Shown here: positions 13,670-13,833 of the stretch, piece after piece
How the letters are laid out: each line of letters begins with the position of its first letter
How positions within the stretch are numbered: position 1 is the first letter of the stretch
Assembly (NCBI GenBank): GCA_003577005.1
Contig: QEUW01000208.1
Location: forward strand, 1 to 13,833
DNA length: 13,833 nucleotides
Reading direction: 5' to 3'
From: Chloroflexota bacterium
GTDB taxonomy: Bacteria > Chloroflexota > Anaerolineae > Caldilineales > Caldilineaceae
Notes under the pieces: model-generated
What the model was told of the DNA's origin: nothing
The model's database searches: none
Seen by the model: the letters and a program-made list of their open reading frames with translations, nothing else
Position numbers and translations under genes: made by a program

Positions 13670-13833
13670 CCGGACCCTGCCACCATACGGCCAGGCAGCG
13701 CACCGGTGTGTTGGCCGGCCCGCAGCACGCGCACCCCATTGACCCACACATCGCGCACGCCCTCAGAAAGCTGATGCGGCTCCTCAAAAGTAGCCCGGTC
13801 GTTGATGGTTACCGGGTCGAAGAGCACGACATC
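13666..13833 (-). CDS. N-acyl-D-amino-acid deacylase (D-aminoacylase)-like amidohydrolase, C-terminal 55 residues; runs off the right edge
   Basis: The minus strand is open from the window edge to a TAG at 13666-13668. The translation reads DVVLFDPVTINDRATFEEP, then HQLSEGVRDVWVNGVRVLR and AGQHTGALPGRMVAGSG. This is the characteristic C-terminal end of D-aminoacylase/dihydroorotase-like amidohydrolases: the small beta-sandwich with ADxVxFDP, and the VNGxxVxxxGxxTGxxxGR close. The metal-binding part lies outside the window. The full enzyme would release free D-amino acids from N-acylated forms. The stop codon shares the bases CTAG with the stop of the convergent small exported protein. Confidence 0.85.
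   Translation of the reverse strand, partial: DVVLFDPVTINDRATFEEPHQLSEGVRDVWVNGVRVLRAGQHTGALPGRMVAGSG

Noticed and set aside
1..13833. CRISPR arrays, tRNA/rRNA genes, transposases or phage genes
   Set aside because: No regular direct repeats with spacers, RNA gene signatures or recombinase motifs were seen on either strand.

Overview
The window looks like accessory chromosome of a GC-rich, free-living bacterium, most likely a filamentous Chloroflexota of the Caldilineae/Anaerolineae type. This is inference. It rests on the gene mix (PhyH-type dioxygenase, formylglycine sulfatase, KP-43-like subtilase, AraC regulator, D-aminoacylase-like enzyme) and on two unrelated exported proteins that both end in a terminal (Y/T)LPL(V/I)xR motif, which I associate with exported Chloroflexota proteins. 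No rRNA, tRNA, CRISPR array, transposase or intact mobile element is visible.

Bases 1-5520 are the 3' end of a nonribosomal peptide (NRPS) locus. It holds carrier (T), condensation (C), adenylation (A) and carrier (T) domains, then a stand-alone type II thioesterase, a doubtful small membrane ORF and an Sfp-type phosphopantetheinyl transferase with its own promoter-like sequence. The A domain reads DAFWLGGTFK at the ten specificity positions, a valine code. The C domain is broken by a frameshift near base 850. The synthetase ends in a bare T domain with no release domain. A long imperfect hairpin that begins on its stop codon separates it from the thioesterase gene.

Bases 5533-7672 (minus strand) hold a sulfatase and, upstream of it, a GH5 glycoside hydrolase lipoprotein whose catalytic middle has been cut out in frame. 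An inverted repeat with arms of about 30 bases lies between them. Bases 7673-8218 are a divergent intergenic region crowded with palindromes, including a nested stem-loop at 8032-8106.

Bases 8219-10951 encode a secreted subtilisin-like protease. It is separated from a convergent PhyH dioxygenase gene by a perfect 16-bp bidirectional terminator. The PhyH gene is divergent from an AraC regulator, and their predicted promoters overlap, suggesting the regulator controls the dioxygenase. The right end holds a small exported protein with two beta-sandwich repeats, and the C-terminus of a D-aminoacylase-like amidohydrolase on the minus strand. The stop codons of these last two genes share the bases CTAG.

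The protease, sulfatase, GH5 remnant and D-aminoacylase suggest scavenging of extracellular polymers and peptides next to a secondary-metabolite locus, but nothing ties these parts into one pathway. The most unusual points are the catalytically excised GH5 protein, the shared C-terminal motif, the alternative hairpins inside the NRPS operon, and the structured intergenic element before the protease.
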